Made by a program: the position numbers and the translations under genes. 64,000 bases of DNA from positions 792,001-856,000 of the forward strand of contig NZ_CP054301.1 in the NCBI RefSeq assembly GCF_013372285.1, read 5' to 3'. The notes beneath the pieces were generated by a model, which ran no database searches, was not told the origin of the DNA, and was given only the letters and a program-made list of their open reading frames with translations. Within the stretch, counting starts at the first letter, position 1; every line of letters starts with the position of its first letter. This stretch comes from Marinomonas primoryensis (GTDB lineage Bacteria; Pseudomonadota; Gammaproteobacteria; Pseudomonadales; Marinomonadaceae). This document shows, piece by piece, positions 9,448 to 17,432 of this stretch.

Positions 9448-10743
9448 ATGCGAGTAACTAATAACTTAATCTATGGTCAGGCAAATAAGTCTATGGCCCA
9501 ATCCAATGAAAAAATTCTTAATATTCAAGAAAAAATTTCATCTCAAACAAATATTATAAAACCGAGCGATGACCCTGTCGGTGCTAGCCAAATTTTGATG
9601 TATGGCAGTAAGAACCAAACATTAAAGCAATACGATGAAGCCATGAAAATGGCAACGGGCAACTTAGAGTATCAAGAAGTTGCTTTAGACAGTTTGAATG
9701 ACTTTTTAGATTCTGCCAGAACGCTATTTATTCAGGCACAAAATGATATCAACACTCAAGTCGACATTGAGGCCATTGCCCATGAAGTTTCTTTGATAAC
9801 AGAGTCCATGGCAGACTTGATGAACTCTAAAAGTGCTGATGGTAACTATATTTTTGCAGGTACAGACTCACAAAGCCCAGCTTTTATTATAGGAAGCGAT
9901 GGTCGTTACCAATGGGCTGGCAATGAGGGGCAAAAATACGCTCAAATCTCAGAAGATTTGAAGATCCCAGTTACCAATTCAGGTAAAACACTTTTTCAAG
10001 ATATTTGGACAAATCGAACGTTTGTATCAAAAGTCGTTGATGGCGATGTATTGCTAACAGATAAAGTACAAAATCAGGCTGATTTTGATTCGTTTATGGC
10101 GAAGCATTATGATCCTGAGGATGCCAAATCTAATAAATACAGCCTTGTTACGTCATACGCTGACGGAGGTCGCTCATCTTTAGAGCGTGCAAAAGAACAG
10201 CCTGGAGCGGATGCTGACGGCTACAATTTGTTTGACGGAACGTCGGCCGACTATGTTATTACAAATCATTTGGGTGAAGAGGTTGATTCTGGTAATTATA
10301 AAGTAGGTAAGCCAATTACATTCTCTGGAATGTCCTTTATTCTAGAGGGTGAGCCTGGAGCATCTGTTGATATTACTCTTATGAAGCCTCATAAAGACAA
10401 TGTGCTTAATGAAATAAAAGACTCGTTGGCTACTTTAACAAATAAAAATGCCACACATGAAGATCGAGAGTCTGCTTTTTTTAGTGCTATATACAGCATT
10501 AATAATGCTCAACAGCGGATTGGTGAAGGCCGATCTAATATTGGTGCAAGGCTTAACATGATTGAAGACAGAGAAAGTTTTAGTTCTGCAAACCAGTTGT
10601 CTAATACGATTGCTCAAAGTCGAGAAGGTGAGTTAGATATGGGGGCAGCGGCAACAGAGTTATCTATGAAGGAGTCGGCACTGAATGCTTCGCAAAAAGT
10701 ATTTTCGCGCATGAGTAATTTATCCCTATTTAATCAAATGTAA
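9448..10743 (+). CDS. flgL: Flagellar hook-filament junction protein FlgL (HAP3)
   Basis: 431 residues beginning MRVTNNLIYGQANKSM, then a flagellin-like helix with PSDDPVGASQILMYG and a conserved NSKSADGNYIFAGTDSQSPAF segment. The C-terminal helix resembles flagellin D0/D1 (QRIGEGRSNIGARLNMIED and ATELSMKESALNASQKVFSRM). It starts 4 bases after the flgK stop and uses a GAGG inside the flgK end, so the two are coupled. It is longer than the 317-residue enteric FlgL because of an enlarged central region. Confidence 0.95.
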   Translation: MRVTNNLIYGQANKSMAQSNEKILNIQEKISSQTNIIKPSDDPVGASQILMYGSKNQTLKQYDEAMKMATGNLEYQEVALDSLNDFLDSARTLFIQAQNDINTQVDIEAIAHEVSLITESMADLMNSKSADGNYIFAGTDSQSPAFIIGSDGRYQWAGNEGQKYAQISEDLKIPVTNSGKTLFQDIWTNRTFVSKVVDGDVLLTDKVQNQADFDSFMAKHYDPEDAKSNKYSLVTSYADGGRSSLERAKEQPGADADGYNLFDGTSADYVITNHLGEEVDSGNYKVGKPITFSGMSFILEGEPGASVDITLMKPHKDNVLNEIKDSLATLTNKNATHEDRESAFFSAIYSINNAQQRIGEGRSNIGARLNMIEDRESFSSANQLSNTIAQSREGELDMGAAATELSMKESALNASQKVFSRMSNLSLFNQM

Positions 10744-10766
10744 TTTTTAAGGTATAAGGTAAAAAG

Positions 10767-12317
10767 ATGTCAGCATTTAAAATGGAGTCCTGTTTTGGGG
10801 CTGATATCAATGTCGGGTATTTTGATATGGAAGAGATACTCGGTATCTTGGAAATCAAAGAAAAAGTCCTTGGCAGTAAGCGTGTTCAAAGCCTGATAAG
10901 AACACATGGTCGAAAAGACCGTATTGTTGGTGTTGCTATGCGACAAGTTGCATTTGATGAACTGCGCTTAACCTTAGACTCTGAATTCCTTCCTTATGAT
11001 CCATATTTCTCTGACGATAAATTGTTGAACAGCCGACGAGAAAGACTGTATGACGCACAAGAGCGATTCCTCACTTTATGTATATCTATTGCGAGCGGTA
11101 GATCTGTACGAAGTCTTAAAAAATTAAATCCTGACTTAAATACTAAAGAGCTACGCAGCAAGCATGGGCGAAGTCAAAGTCTTTTTCGTTATTTCAGGCA
11201 GGAGCTAAATGAGCAAACAAGGGAGTATATCCTGAGTTACAAAGCTCGAATGGACAAAAGTGGTGAAAGTGGTAATGAGGCTGAAACAAGCAGCTCTAGC
11301 TCTGCTATAGAAGTTGAACAACATACTCCAAAATTAACAGCTGTTCAGAAAGCCTCTAATGCAAGTAAATGTATTCCGACTTCATTTGATGTGGAAACGG
11401 CCACTGCACTTAAGTTGTTTCAAGATGGATATTCATTGCTATCTACTCAAGTGGAGCGCTTTAAACGCGGTGAGCAGCTTGAGATGCTAGAGTTGGTGAA
11501 GTTTTGTCGTCGGTTGATTGAGTCTCATACACGGAATAATTTTTCATTAATGGCGATACGCCATATAAAAGACTCATCTATTTATTTAGAACAGCATGCC
11601 ATGGGAATGGCAGTACTTGGAATTCATTTTGCCAAAGCGATGAAATTGTCCGGTGCCTATGTCGAAACGATTTCTCTTGGAGCCCTATTGTTTGATTTAG
11701 GACGCTTTCGTTTACCGATGGCAATGGTAACGAAAACAACCAAGATGACATCTGGTGAGTTTGACTTGTTTCGTAAACATATACAGTTTGGAGAGCAGAT
11801 CCTGCATAAATGTGAGGGTGTTCCGAAAGCGGTTTATCAAATGTTATCCGATCACCATGAAAAGATTGACGGTTCAGGATACCCCGTAGGTAAGCAAGAT
11901 CAAGAAATCTCTGTTTATGGGAAAATCGCAGCCATTATTGATGCGTATGATGCAATGACGTCGGAGCAGCCTCATAAGCCTTCAATGGGACCGATCAAAG
12001 CGTATCAACAAATGCAAAAAGAGTCTGGTTTGGCGTTTGATAAGCAATTATTAGACGTCTTCTTGAAAAGTATTGGTAGTACTCCTGTTGGTTCTTGTGT
12101 GTCTTTATCAAATGGTCGGGTAGGGTTTGTGTTGACGCTCAATAAGTCTTTTCAGCCTTCTTTGGTTCGCCAAGTTTACAGTACCAAAAATAAAGCATTT
12201 ATAGAGTCATCAGACATTGAATTGAACAAATCGGCCAATCTTAGAACGGACGTTGTCATTGACGGAGAGGTTGATCCTCAGTCTTTGGGCCTGCAGTTTA
12301 TTAACCATATCTCCTAA
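10767..12317 (+). CDS. HD-GYP domain protein with a degenerate HD motif
   Basis: 516 residues. Residues 1-190 show no family I recognise. The C-terminal half is an HD-GYP domain, the class that hydrolyses cyclic di-GMP: His277, His338, the pair His363-His364 within HHEKIDGSGYP, and Asp392 in IIDAYDAMTSEQP are all in place. The name-giving HD reads FD (Phe309-Asp310 in LLFDLGRFRLP), so one metal ligand is lost and the usual Lys after it is Arg. It may be a reduced-activity phosphodiesterase or a c-di-GMP/protein binding module. It lies 23 bases after flgL and upstream of the flagellins, suggesting a role in switching between motile and sessile states. Confidence 0.85.
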   Translation: MSAFKMESCFGADINVGYFDMEEILGILEIKEKVLGSKRVQSLIRTHGRKDRIVGVAMRQVAFDELRLTLDSEFLPYDPYFSDDKLLNSRRERLYDAQERFLTLCISIASGRSVRSLKKLNPDLNTKELRSKHGRSQSLFRYFRQELNEQTREYILSYKARMDKSGESGNEAETSSSSSAIEVEQHTPKLTAVQKASNASKCIPTSFDVETATALKLFQDGYSLLSTQVERFKRGEQLEMLELVKFCRRLIESHTRNNFSLMAIRHIKDSSIYLEQHAMGMAVLGIHFAKAMKLSGAYVETISLGALLFDLGRFRLPMAMVTKTTKMTSGEFDLFRKHIQFGEQILHKCEGVPKAVYQMLSDHHEKIDGSGYPVGKQDQEISVYGKIAAIIDAYDAMTSEQPHKPSMGPIKAYQQMQKESGLAFDKQLLDVFLKSIGSTPVGSCVSLSNGRVGFVLTLNKSFQPSLVRQVYSTKNKAFIESSDIELNKSANLRTDVVIDGEVDPQSLGLQFINHIS

Positions 12318-12904
12318 ACTCATTCTCGATATTATCGAGTCTCTTGCATTGTTTTCTGCATAATAATGAGCTGATTAATCATTCTTTTGTGGATCAATAT
12401 CGTCTTAAAAATCCCCCATTCTATTTATTCTAAACCTACCTTCAATCAATAATGCATTAAGTATTTTGATGAACCATATTTTTCTTTTCAAAAAAAGCAT
12501 AATTATTGAGCGACTACTTAATTTGATTAAAAAGGGTTGAGCTTATCAGGTGTTTACGAAAATCTAATAAAACGTTAGCAATAAGCGTCCCTTCCATTTC
12601 TTTTTGATAATTACTAACTAGATTTATTTAAAGGCAAGTTTTCTCTATTCTTTCTTTTTTTGCTGTATTTTGTGCTCTTTTCTTTAATTTTCACCTTTTA
12701 TTCTAAAGTTCCTTGGACTCGGTTCGATAACTCTTGATACCAAAATTTTTGGTACAAAATAAGAAAGAATTTTTTTAAAAAAATACAAAAAATATTAAAG
12801 ATCATCGCATTGTTGTCGATAACTTTAGTAAGAGACAAAAACCCCAAAAAATCAATTAAATCAGAGGGTTGTCTTACTGTTATAAATTCTTAGGAGAGAA
12901 GAAA
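12318..12904 (+). other. Intergenic region before flagellin 1
   Basis: No supported gene. It is markedly AT-rich and has poly-T and poly-A tracts. Near its left end CTCGAT (12325-12330) and ATCGAG (12334-12339) form a short 6-bp hairpin that could be a weak end for the HD-GYP transcript. It holds the sigma-28-like promoter at 12704-12730 and a long leader of about 165 bases before the flagellin start. An AGGAG ribosome site lies at 12892-12896. Confidence 0.6.
12704..12730 (+). promoter_or_regulatory. Sigma-28 (FliA) promoter for flagellin 1
   Basis: TAAA at 12704-12707, a 15-base spacer, then TTCGATAA at 12723-12730 match TAAA-N15-GCCGATAA at 10 of 12 positions. The spacing equals that of the flgK site at 7388. 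It lies 174 bases before the flagellin ATG, which predicts a long untranslated leader. Confidence 0.75.
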
Positions 12905-14233
12905 ATGGCTTTATATGTAAATACAAATGTGTCATCGCTGAACGCACAGCGTCAGCTTACAAGTAGTGGCAAGGTATTAGATACCGCCTATCAACGATTG
13001 TCATCTGGCCTTCGAATTAACAGTGCTGGTGATGATGCGGCAGGCCTTCAAATTTCGAACCGTTTAACGTCTCAGATTAATGGTTTGAATCAATCTGTAC
13101 GAAATGCAAACGATGGCATCTCGTTAGCTCAAACCGCTGAAGGTGCGTTAGAAGAAACGACAAACATGCTTCAGCGTATGCGTACCTTGTCTATTCAATC
13201 GGCAAATGGTTCAAATGCTGATGAAGACCGTGTTGCCCTTCAACAAGAAATGGGGCAATTAGCGGACGAGATAAACAGAATTGCGGATATCACAACATTC
13301 GGTGGACGAAACCTACTTGATGGTAGCTACCAAGGTATTTTCCAGGTAGGTGCCGACGCGAATCAAACGATCAGTTTTTCAATGCAATTTAGTGGACAAA
13401 ATAACTCCGTTAACCTTGCTGGGAATGGTGGTTTTACCATGTCTGGTTTGTCCTCTGGTGTTCCTTATGTTGAAGAAGAAACACAGATTATAGCTACTCA
13501 AGAAGGTGGTTTTGTTAATCAGCATGGCGACGCTATTAATGAACAAGGTCATTTGATTGACGAAAATGGCGAGTTGATCAATAAAGAGGGTCAGCGAGTC
13601 AATGAAGAAGACGTTCTGATCGATGAGCAAAACCGCCCAATTAATGAAAATGGGGTGCTTATTGATGCTACTGGTGTACCGATAAATGAAGATGGCACCG
13701 TTAAGCAAGATGTTGTAAATGAAGACGGCACTATTTCGAATGCTGATGGCACAACGAAAAATGTTGACGGGACGGTTTCTCATCCTGATGGCAGAGTAGT
13801 GCAACTGGATGGATCTGTAATGCATCCTGATGGAACCATTGCTCATCCTAATGGCTCAATTACTCAGCCTGACGGCACCGTTGTTGAGCCCGAGAAAAAA
13901 TATGGCCAGCCATTAGTGACTGCGGATACGGTATCAATAACAGACATTAAGAACTCACAAAGCATGATTGCCATGTTGGACACTATGATTCAAGCCGTCG
14001 ATTCAAAACGAGCTGAGCTTGGTGCGGTGCAGAACCGTTTTAGTTCCACTGTAAATAACTTGTCTAGTATTTCTGAAAACGTTTCCGCTGCTCGGTCCCG
14101 TGTTAGAGACGCTGATTATGCTGCTGAAACGGCATCATTAACAAGTTCACAAATTATTCAGCAAGCCAGTTCAACCATACTTGCTCAAGCGAACCAACGA
14201 CCACAGGCTGCTTTGAAGTTATTAGGGGCTTAA
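12905..14233 (+). CDS. fliC: Flagellin 1, with a heptad-repeat central domain
   Basis: 442 residues from ATG 12905, which has an AGGAG at 12892-12896; an in-frame ATG 36 bases upstream would add a non-flagellin leader. The conserved N-terminus ([17 protein letters not shown], then [18 protein letters not shown]) and C-terminus ([48 protein letters not shown]) form the D0/D1 filament core. The surface-exposed middle (residues 205-327) is not a normal D2/D3 domain: it is 17 seven-residue repeats of the form [NDHQ]-x-x-G-x-x-[IV], broken once by QDVV. FliS and Maf downstream suggest chaperoning and glycosylation. The fliC name is by family only, since two flagellin genes are present. Confidence 0.95.
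   Translation: MALYVNTNVSSLNAQRQLTSSGKVLDTAYQRLSSGLRINSAGDDAAGLQISNRLTSQINGLNQSVRNANDGISLAQTAEGALEETTNMLQRMRTLSIQSANGSNADEDRVALQQEMGQLADEINRIADITTFGGRNLLDGSYQGIFQVGADANQTISFSMQFSGQNNSVNLAGNGGFTMSGLSSGVPYVEEETQIIATQEGGFVNQHGDAINEQGHLIDENGELINKEGQRVNEEDVLIDEQNRPINENGVLIDATGVPINEDGTVKQDVVNEDGTISNADGTTKNVDGTVSHPDGRVVQLDGSVMHPDGTIAHPNGSITQPDGTVVEPEKKYGQPLVTADTVSITDIKNSQSMIAMLDTMIQAVDSKRAELGAVQNRFSSTVNNLSSISENVSAARSRVRDADYAAETASLTSSQIIQQASSTILAQANQRPQAALKLLGA
13517..13885 (+). repeat. 21-bp coding repeats (17 heptads) in flagellin 1
   Basis: Nine heptads at 13517-13705 (for example [28 protein letters not shown]), four residues QDVV, then eight heptads at 13718-13885 (for example NADGTTK, HPDGRVV, HPDGTIA, QPDGTVV). 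Gly at position 4 and a hydrophobic residue near position 6-7 are the most constant features. The DNA copies are well diverged in codons, so the pattern is kept at protein level rather than by recent duplication. Confidence 0.9.
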
Positions 14234-14345
14234 TCTTAATGAGTTGATTGTTAATTGAAGTCGAAAAGAAATAGCGGCTTCAATCAAAAAAGTTCGAGTA
14301 ATTCTCGGAATATAGGCAACTTCTCTCTCCTAGAGGTGCCTTTTC

Positions 14346-14376
14346 AGCCGGGTGATTTATCACCCGGCTTTTTTTT
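14346..14376 (+). terminator. Rho-independent terminator after flagellin 1
   Basis: A perfect 10-bp stem (AGCCGGGTGA at 14346-14355 and TCACCCGGCT at 14360-14369) with a 4-base loop is followed by T to 14376. It lies 113 bases after the flagellin stop, so this flagellin is transcribed alone. Confidence 0.92.
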
Positions 14377-14652
14377 GCCTGAATGATGGGGTTTTAGTCA
14401 GTTATTGATTGTTTTTTAGTGTGTAGGAAATGCTTTAAGGCTTATGCCATAGGTGGTTATGAATGGAAAATTTTTTTTCAGACCTCTTTTGAGATCAGCT
14501 TTTCACAATGGATGTTGCTTTAAACGGAATGCTTTTTCCAGTGATAGGTGGCTTTGTTTAAGGTGATTTATTTAATGGATCTAATTTTATGTATTGGGAT
14601 TGAAGGTGCTTTTTTTGAACGCGGGAGTCCAGTATGAATCTTCGAAAGCCTA

Positions 14653-15416
14653 TTTTTGAATGGTGTATATCGACGCGCAGATTTTGGTGCAACGCATGAT
14701 GATGGAGGGCGGTGATTGAATAATCACGAGAAAATATTCTTAGGGTTATTGCGGTCGTTCGTCTCGGTTAAGTGCCGTGTCGCCTGGCGTTCACTGGTCT
14801 TTTTTGAGTGGTGTATTTCGACGCGCAGATTTTGGTGCAACGCATGATGACGGAGGCGGTGATTGAATAGTCACGAGAAAATATTCTAGGTTATTGCGGC
14901 CGTTTACCTCGGTTAAATGCCGTGTCGCATGGCGTTCACTGGTCTTTTTGAGTGGTATGTCGACGCGCAGATTTGCGCGCATGATGATGGAGGGCGGTGA
15001 TTGAATAGTCGAGAAAATATTTTTGGGTTATTGCGGTCGTTCGTCCGGTTATGCCGTGTCGCATGGCGTTCACTGGTCTTTTTGAATTGTGCATTCTGAC
15101 GCGCAGATTTGGTGCAACGCATGATGGAGGGCGGTGATTGAATAATTACGAGAAAATATTCTTAGGTTATTGCGCCGTTCGTCTCGGTTATGCCGTGTCG
15201 CATGGCGTTCACTGGTTTTTTTGAGTGGTGTATGTCGCCGTGCATTTTTTACGCAAGTACTCGACGATGGAGGGCAGTGATTGAATAGTCACGAGAAAAT
15301 ATTCTTAGGATTATTGCGGCCGTTCGCTTCGGTTAAGCGCTGTGTCGCATGGCGTTCACTGGTCTTTTTTGAGCGGTGTGTATTGGCGTGAATTGTTTGC
15401 GCTAGTACTCGATGGC
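14653..15416. repeat. Tandem array of five and a half 134-148 bp repeats
   Basis: Units begin at a T-run followed by TGAGTGGTGTAT-like text and end with GGCGTTCACTGGTCT. Copies: 14653-14800, 14801-14945, 14946-15079, 15080-15217, 15218-15365 and a partial copy 15366 to about 15416. Copies 1-4 share one first half (GACGCGCAGATTT); copies 5 and 6 share another (GCAAGTACTCGA or GCTAGTACTCGA). The second half is the most conserved: GAGGGCGGTGATTGAAT, GAGAAAATATTCTTAGG, TTATTGCGG and GCCGTGTCGCATGGCGTT. Each unit can form two small hairpins. Function unknown; no coding potential is convincing. Confidence 0.9.
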
Positions 15417-15758
15417 GAAAAACATGTTGGTTTTTGCGTTCTTTTTTAGATGCTGATTTATAGCGGCATCTAAAGGCGTTAAGTGATCGTTTTTTGCTTT
15501 TGTTAAGGCGGTTTTTTGCCGCTTAATTTTATGCAGAGTGCTTTCGTTGGTTGTTTTGAGCTATAGCTCGTATCAACTCGACGTATTGGATAAAGGTTTG
15601 AGCATAATTGCGTATTTTTTTCTTTTTAGAAAAAAATCACACAATGTTTTCAGAAGATAATTATTTTAAAGTTCTTTTAAAACAATTATTTAGGCATTAA
15701 TTTGCCGTCAGGTAGGAAGTTTTTTTCCCAATTGCGGAAAAAACTTTCCGAAATTAAC

Positions 15759-15785
15759 TAAAGGTTTTCAAAATCTTGTCGAAAA
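15759..15785 (+). promoter_or_regulatory. Sigma-28-like promoter for flagellin 2
   Basis: TAAA at 15759-15762, a 15-base spacer, then GTCGAAAA at 15778-15785 match TAAA-N15-GCCGATAA at 10 of 12 positions. The spacer and -10 region overlap an inverted repeat, GGTTTTC at 15763-15769 and GAAAACC at 15781-15787. It lies 51 bases before the flagellin 2 start. Confidence 0.65.
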
Positions 15786-15836
15786 CCTTATACGATCTGC
15801 TTTTTTGCAGGATTTTATGAAATCCAGGAGGCTATA

Positions 15837-16904
15837 ATGGCTTTATACGTAAATACAAATACTTCATCTATCAATGCCCAGCGTCAGCTGATGAATTCAA
15901 GTAAAACCTTGGATACGTCTTATCAGCGTTTATCTTCTGGTTTGCGTATTAACAGTGCGGCGGATGATGCGGCTGGCTTGCAGGTTTCTAACCGATTGAC
16001 ATCTCAGGTTAATGGTTTGAATCAGGCTGTTCGTAACGCCAATGACGGTATTTCTGTAGCTCAAACTGCAGAAGGCGCGTTGGATGAAACGACAAATATG
16101 CTACAACGTATGCGTACGTTGTCTATACAGTCTGCAAACGGATCAAACTCTGATTCAGACCGTAAAGCGCTTCAGCAAGAAGTGGGTGCTTTATCCACAG
16201 AGATCGACCGTATCGCTTCCGATACCACCTTTGGTGGTCGTGCTCTGCTCGATGGAACGTATGCTGGTGTTTATCAAGTTGGCGCTGATGCAAATCAAAC
16301 AATCAGTTTTGATTTGAGTAAAGGTGAGAAGCAGGATTACGCAGGTAACGGTGGCTTCACTATGGCCGGCCTGTCTTCTGATGCGACATATCAAAAAGAG
16401 CTAGAAGCTTATGAAACACAAAAAGCGGACGGTAAAGCACAAGATAGAGCAATAGCTGAAGCAAATGGCGATGAATATGTAGACCCAGAAATTCAAGCTA
16501 AAGCGGATGCGGAAGAGCGTGGTGAAGTTTATGTTGACCCAAATGCTCCTAAGCAACCAGATCGTAGTAAAAGCTTTGGTGACACCTCTCAAGGTTTTAG
16601 TACGCCATCGGTTACGTCAATGGCAAATGCACAGAGCATGATCAATATCGTAGACAGTATGATCGAAGCGGTTGGCTCAAAACGTGCTGAGCTAGGTGCG
16701 GTCCAAAACCGTTTGGGTTCAAGTATCAGCAACTTGAGTAATATTTCTGAAAACGTATCGGCTGCACGTTCTCGTGTACGTGATGCAGATTTTGCGGAAG
16801 AAACTGCGAAGCTAACAAGTTCTCAAATCCTTCAGCAAGCAAGCTCATCAATCTTGGCTCAAGCCAATCAACGTCCACAAACAGCGTTGTCTCTTTTGGG
16901 CTAA
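15837..16904 (+). CDS. fliC: Flagellin 2
   Basis: 355 residues. An AGGAGG a few bases before the ATG sets the start. The D0/D1 core is nearly the same as in flagellin 1: [35 protein letters not shown], then [32 protein letters not shown] and [18 protein letters not shown]. The middle (residues about 180-250) is a short, highly charged Ala/Glu/Asp/Lys region with a repeated EYVDP or VYVDP motif and no heptads. It is a filament subunit, presumably exported with FliS and modified by the downstream Maf/Pse system. The two flagellins look like an old duplication whose surface domains were replaced independently. Confidence 0.96.
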   Translation: MALYVNTNTSSINAQRQLMNSSKTLDTSYQRLSSGLRINSAADDAAGLQVSNRLTSQVNGLNQAVRNANDGISVAQTAEGALDETTNMLQRMRTLSIQSANGSNSDSDRKALQQEVGALSTEIDRIASDTTFGGRALLDGTYAGVYQVGADANQTISFDLSKGEKQDYAGNGGFTMAGLSSDATYQKELEAYETQKADGKAQDRAIAEANGDEYVDPEIQAKADAEERGEVYVDPNAPKQPDRSKSFGDTSQGFSTPSVTSMANAQSMINIVDSMIEAVGSKRAELGAVQNRLGSSISNLSNISENVSAARSRVRDADFAEETAKLTSSQILQQASSSILAQANQRPQTALSLLG

Positions 16905-16918
16905 AATTAGTGGTGGCG

Positions 16919-16945
16919 AAAAGCTGGAACATTGTTCCAGCTTTT
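16919..16945 (+). terminator. Terminator or attenuator between flagellin 2 and flaG
   Basis: A perfect 12-bp stem (AAAAGCTGGAAC at 16919-16930 and GTTCCAGCTTTT at 16934-16945) with a 3-base loop; the stem itself supplies only 4 T. It lies 14 bases after the flagellin stop. It may end most flagellin transcripts while letting some continue into flaG-fliD. Confidence 0.75.
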
Positions 16946-16968
16946 GTCTCACTTAGAGGACTAATGAT

Positions 16969-17391
16969 ATGTCAATTAATTCAAGTGATTATACAAAACA
17001 GTCTATTGGGGGTATTACAGTCAGACAAGATCAGCGGGCGGATGAACATTTTAAAACATTGCGTCAAGCAAGTGCTAAAGCTATTCAAAATTCAGCCGAT
17101 AGTAATAAAACAGGCAATAATAGCAACAATCAGGGCTCTTCACGTTCTCCTGATGTCAAACCTCATGATATTGACATTGCTAATAAGAAAATGTCTCAAT
17201 TAAATGTTCATTTGAGATTTGAAATGACTGAGGATCGAAGTAAAAATATTGTAAAAGTTATGGATCAGACGACAGGAGATGTCGTACGTCAAATGCCGAC
17301 TGAAGAATTTCTTAAAATGTCTGAAAGAATCGATGCTATTATGAGCCAACTTAGCGATATTAAGGGGACACTGGTAAATAGTGAAGTTTAA
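16969..17391 (+). CDS. flaG: FlaG family protein
   Basis: 140 residues. The first half is polar and low in complexity. The C-terminal half carries the FlaG signature: NVHLRFEMTEDRSKNIVKVMDQTTGDVVRQMPTEEFLKM, seen at about residues 75-120. FlaG proteins occur between flagellin and fliD genes in polar flagellates and influence filament length; the mechanism is not settled. An AGAGGA at 16955-16960 lies 8 bases before the ATG. The position before fliD is the standard one. Confidence 0.9.
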   Translation: MSINSSDYTKQSIGGITVRQDQRADEHFKTLRQASAKAIQNSADSNKTGNNSNNQGSSRSPDVKPHDIDIANKKMSQLNVHLRFEMTEDRSKNIVKVMDQTTGDVVRQMPTEEFLKMSERIDAIMSQLSDIKGTLVNSEV

Positions 17392-17432
17392 TCTATCGTA
17401 AATATTGATGTGTTAGTTTTAGGGGAGTTGTT

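Larger units (their letters stand above)
14234..15836 (+). other. Long intergenic region between the two flagellin genes
   Basis: 1.6 kb without a credible gene. In order it holds the flagellin 1 terminator, about 270 bases with no feature I can name, the tandem repeat array at 14653-15416, two hairpins (TTTAGATGC/GCATCTAAA at 15445-15474 and TTAAGGCGG/CCGCTTAA near 15503-15525), and the sigma-28-like promoter of flagellin 2 at 15759-15785. Short minus-strand reading frames here are just translated repeat units. Confidence 0.7.

Noticed and set aside
13379..13846. 155-codon minus-strand reading frame inside flagellin 1
   Set aside because: It is the antisense of the 21-bp heptad repeats, whose codon use keeps that frame open; no start context.
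14791..15122. Short minus-strand reading frames of 63 and 69 codons
   Set aside because: They are translations of the repeat units, differ by frameshifting indels between copies and lack ribosome sites.
14695..15265. Mini-ORFs of about seven codons in the repeat units (ATGATGATGGAGGGC...)
   Set aside because: The frame and sequence change between copies, so there is no sign of selection on a peptide.
14653..15416. Integron attC array or CRISPR
   Set aside because: Units contain GTTRRRY-like text but no matching RYYYAAC partner, carry no cassettes and have no integrase nearby; they are too long and too variable for CRISPR repeats and have no spacers or cas genes.
16910..17203. 97-codon frame overlapping flaG
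   Set aside because: It is out of frame with flaG, runs through the terminator stem and lacks a ribosome site.
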